From Agromyces mangrovi (lineage in GTDB: Bacteria > Actinomycetota > Actinomycetes > Actinomycetales > Microbacteriaceae), in the NCBI RefSeq assembly GCF_030296695.1, contig NZ_AP027737.1, positions 1,364,001-1,428,000 on the forward strand: 64,000 nucleotides of DNA. The letters run 5' to 3'. Of this stretch, positions 62,506-64,000 are shown in pieces. The notes beneath the pieces are model-generated. The model ran no database searches, was not told the DNA's origin, and saw nothing but the letters and a program-made list of their open reading frames with translations. The number at the start of each line of letters is the position of its first letter. Position 1 is the stretch's first letter. Both the position numbers and the translations under genes were made by a program.

Positions 62506-64000
62506 TCACTCGACCCGGACTCCTCGGCGGTCGTGCAGCTGCATCCAGATCACGAGGTGCCAGTCCTGATCGTTCGCGAGCGGATCAGGACTGTGGGCGG
62601 CCACGCCGTCGACCGCGGTCGGGAGGACGAATGCGCAGGTGGCGCTGCCGTCCGGGAAGAAGCTGCTCATCCCGCCGTGCAGGATGGAGCGCATCGTGTC
62701 GTCGAGCTCGGGCGTGCGCAGCTCGACCGGGAGTTCGGCGATCGCCGCCGCCGTGAGTGCGCTCCAGTGATGCGGGAAGACATCGCCCCAGAGCCGGCGC
62801 GTTCCGAACCAGAACCCGTCCCAGTGGCGGATCGCGACCCGGAAGAGCCTGGCATACGGCTGGGGCCCGCTGAAGGCGAGCAGCTTCGGCAGGTCCGTAC
62901 GGAGGGCGGCGACGACGTCCTCATCGCCTGTGATCCGGTGCGCCTCCGCCAAGAGCGCCACCAGGGGCGCCGCCATCGACTGCTCGTAGCTCACCTCGTG
63001 GGCCGGGATGTCGGCGCCCCGCGCGAGGAAGTGTCCGGCGCTGGCCACAACCTCGGTCCGCAGGCGCGCGGCGTCCCCGCTCCTCCCGACGCGATCGAGC
63101 TCCGCAGCCAGGTCCGCGCAGACCTCGGGCAGGCCGATGGCGAGATAGGTGCCAACGCCCAGTTCGAAGGCGCGCTCCATGATGGCGAGCGCGTCCGCCA
63201 GGTCGCCGGGCTCACCGGTCCACCGGTACCGCTCCAGGAAGAACCTGGCCAACCACGGGGTGTCGTAGAGTCGGGGACCGGTGTGGTCGTTGGATCCTCG
63301 GCGAGGCGTGTGCCGTTCGTCGAGCAGGTGCGACCGGGCGAACGCGGCCCAGCGCGCCAGGACGTCGTCGACGTCTGCGTCGAGCCATCCCAGCCGGCGC
63401 CCCAGTTGGAGCATGATCGCCATCCCGATGCGCTCGGACCCGTCCGACCAGTCCGACCAGCCGTTCCCGGTCTGCGTGAGCCGCGTCGTCGTGTCGACGG
63501 GCACGAGCGCATCGCCGAGGAGTCCGGGGCGTTCCACGCTGCGCTGATGACGGAGGATGTAGGCGGCCCGCTTGCGCACGACCTCGGCCAACGGCTCATG
63601 GAAGCCCACCTCGGTGTGGGCCGCCTCCCCGATCCGCAGCGGGAAGACCCCCGCGCACCGGCTGGAGACCGCATAGCCACCGTCGACGGGCCGCACCTGC
63701 ACGGTCGACGCGGTCGACCGCACCGCCTCGCTCGAGCGCACGACGATCTCCGACGTGGTGCTCGACATCGGGTTCGGAATCTCCGCCGGCCCCCGCACGG
63801 CGGAGAGGAACGCCGCCTCGTCCGGGTACCAGTCGAGTTCCCACTCCAGCTCGTACCGTTCGCCCGGTGCGATGGCGATGACGGGCTGCCCACCGAAGGC
63901 GGAGGGGTTGCGGGCCGCGTCGGTCACGTGCAGGAGGATGTGTCCACGCGCATTCGAGGAGGTGTTCTGGTTCCTCGACTCGATCGAGTACCCGTTGAGT
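62506..64000 (-). CDS. Helical-barrel protein of the right-edge carbohydrate locus (5' end beyond the window)
   Basis: The frame stays open to the window edge. Translation upstream of the apparent GTG at 63927 continues sensibly (LNGYSIESRNQNTSSNARGHI), so that GTG is internal and the gene is truncated by the window. The visible 498 residues have an N-terminal beta-rich part (FGGQPVIAIAPGERYELEW, Trp-rich) and a C-terminal helical part with SDWSDGSERIGMAIML and HWDGFWFGTRRLWGD. This is similar in style to mutarotase-fold/(alpha/alpha)6 glycosidases, but no family is certain. Confidence 0.7.
   Translation of the reverse strand, partial: LNGYSIESRNQNTSSNARGHILLHVTDAARNPSAFGGQPVIAIAPGERYELEWELDWYPDEAAFLSAVRGPAEIPNPMSSTTSEIVVRSSEAVRSTASTVQVRPVDGGYAVSSRCAGVFPLRIGEAAHTEVGFHEPLAEVVRKRAAYILRHQRSVERPGLLGDALVPVDTTTRLTQTGNGWSDWSDGSERIGMAIMLQLGRRLGWLDADVDDVLARWAAFARSHLLDERHTPRRGSNDHTGPRLYDTPWLARFFLERYRWTGEPGDLADALAIMERAFELGVGTYLAIGLPEVCADLAAELDRVGRSGDAARLRTEVVASAGHFLARGADIPAHEVSYEQSMAAPLVALLAEAHRITGDEDVVAALRTDLPKLLAFSGPQPYARLFRVAIRHWDGFWFGTRRLWGDVFPHHWSALTAAAIAELPVELRTPELDDTMRSILHGGMSSFFPDGSATCAFVLPTAVDGVAAHSPDPLANDQDWHLVIWMQLHDRRGVRVE

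Noticed and set aside
63927..63929. GTG as start of the right-edge gene
   Set aside because: Protein-like sequence (NGYSIESRNQNTSSNARGH) continues upstream in frame to the window end, so the codon is internal.

Overview
The window looks like chromosome of a very GC-rich actinobacterium, most likely a Microbacteriaceae member of the Agromyces/Microbacterium type. Supporting signs are GTG/TTG starts, four-base ATGA/GTGA operon overlaps, coenzyme F420 genes, DUF222-HNH and Septum_form proteins, and the heavily iterated heptamer GGATGCC/GGCATCC. No rRNA, tRNA, CRISPR array, insertion sequence or phage gene was recognised.

Layout. 0-12.5 kb is mixed: small membrane protein, HAD phosphatase, nucleoside hydrolase + ribokinase (nucleoside salvage), SulP anion transporter, Septum_form membrane protein, pyrE, LysR regulator, PaaG-like crotonase, a HicA/HicB toxin-antitoxin pair and a TetR/short-chain dehydrogenase pair with two clear operators. 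12.6-24.8 kb is a reductive-type pyrimidine catabolic cluster: beta-ureidopropionase, dihydropyrimidinase, LLM flavin/F420 oxidoreductase, NMT1/THI5-type ABC importer, beta-alanine aminotransferase and (methyl)malonate-semialdehyde dehydrogenase, with a divergent MocR regulator. 25-28.3 kb holds a GNAT acetyltransferase, a DUF222-HNH protein, a small membrane protein and repeat-rich intergenic DNA, followed by cofD (F420 biosynthesis) at 28.3 kb.

29.4-42.4 kb is the most unusual part. One operon carries an extradiol dioxygenase (LigB/LigA-like), an amidohydrolase, a CaiB-type CoA transferase, an OsmC protein and a zinc-type alcohol dehydrogenase. A divergent gene encodes a substrate-binding lipoprotein. 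A second operon carries an alpha/beta hydrolase, a dihydroorotase-like cyclic amidohydrolase, an LLM oxidoreductase, an ABC ATPase, two permeases and RidA. Near-identical palindromes (consensus GGATnCnGnATCC) lie in the promoters of these units, in front of an LLM-cofE-cofC-fgd operon at 52-55.8 kb, and in front of the FadR-type GntR gene at 56 kb. I infer one regulon in which import and breakdown of an unknown, probably N-containing ring compound is co-controlled with F420 synthesis and reduction.

Other blocks are a FecB/FecCD-type importer (42.7-45.7 kb), an arsenic-type locus (aquaporin, ArsR, FAD oxidoreductase; 45.7-48.2 kb), a P-loop kinase, a three-gene exporter/lipoprotein-carrier-like operon (49-52.2 kb), DUF6328, exodeoxyribonuclease III, a large lipoprotein and, at the right edge, a carbohydrate-type operon (GH127-like protein, aldo/keto reductase, truncated partner).

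Caution: nine genes are each broken by what looks like exactly one missing base in a C/G run of 4-5. The uniform pattern points to sequencing or assembly deletions rather than true pseudogenes. For these genes I give the full reconstructed extent.
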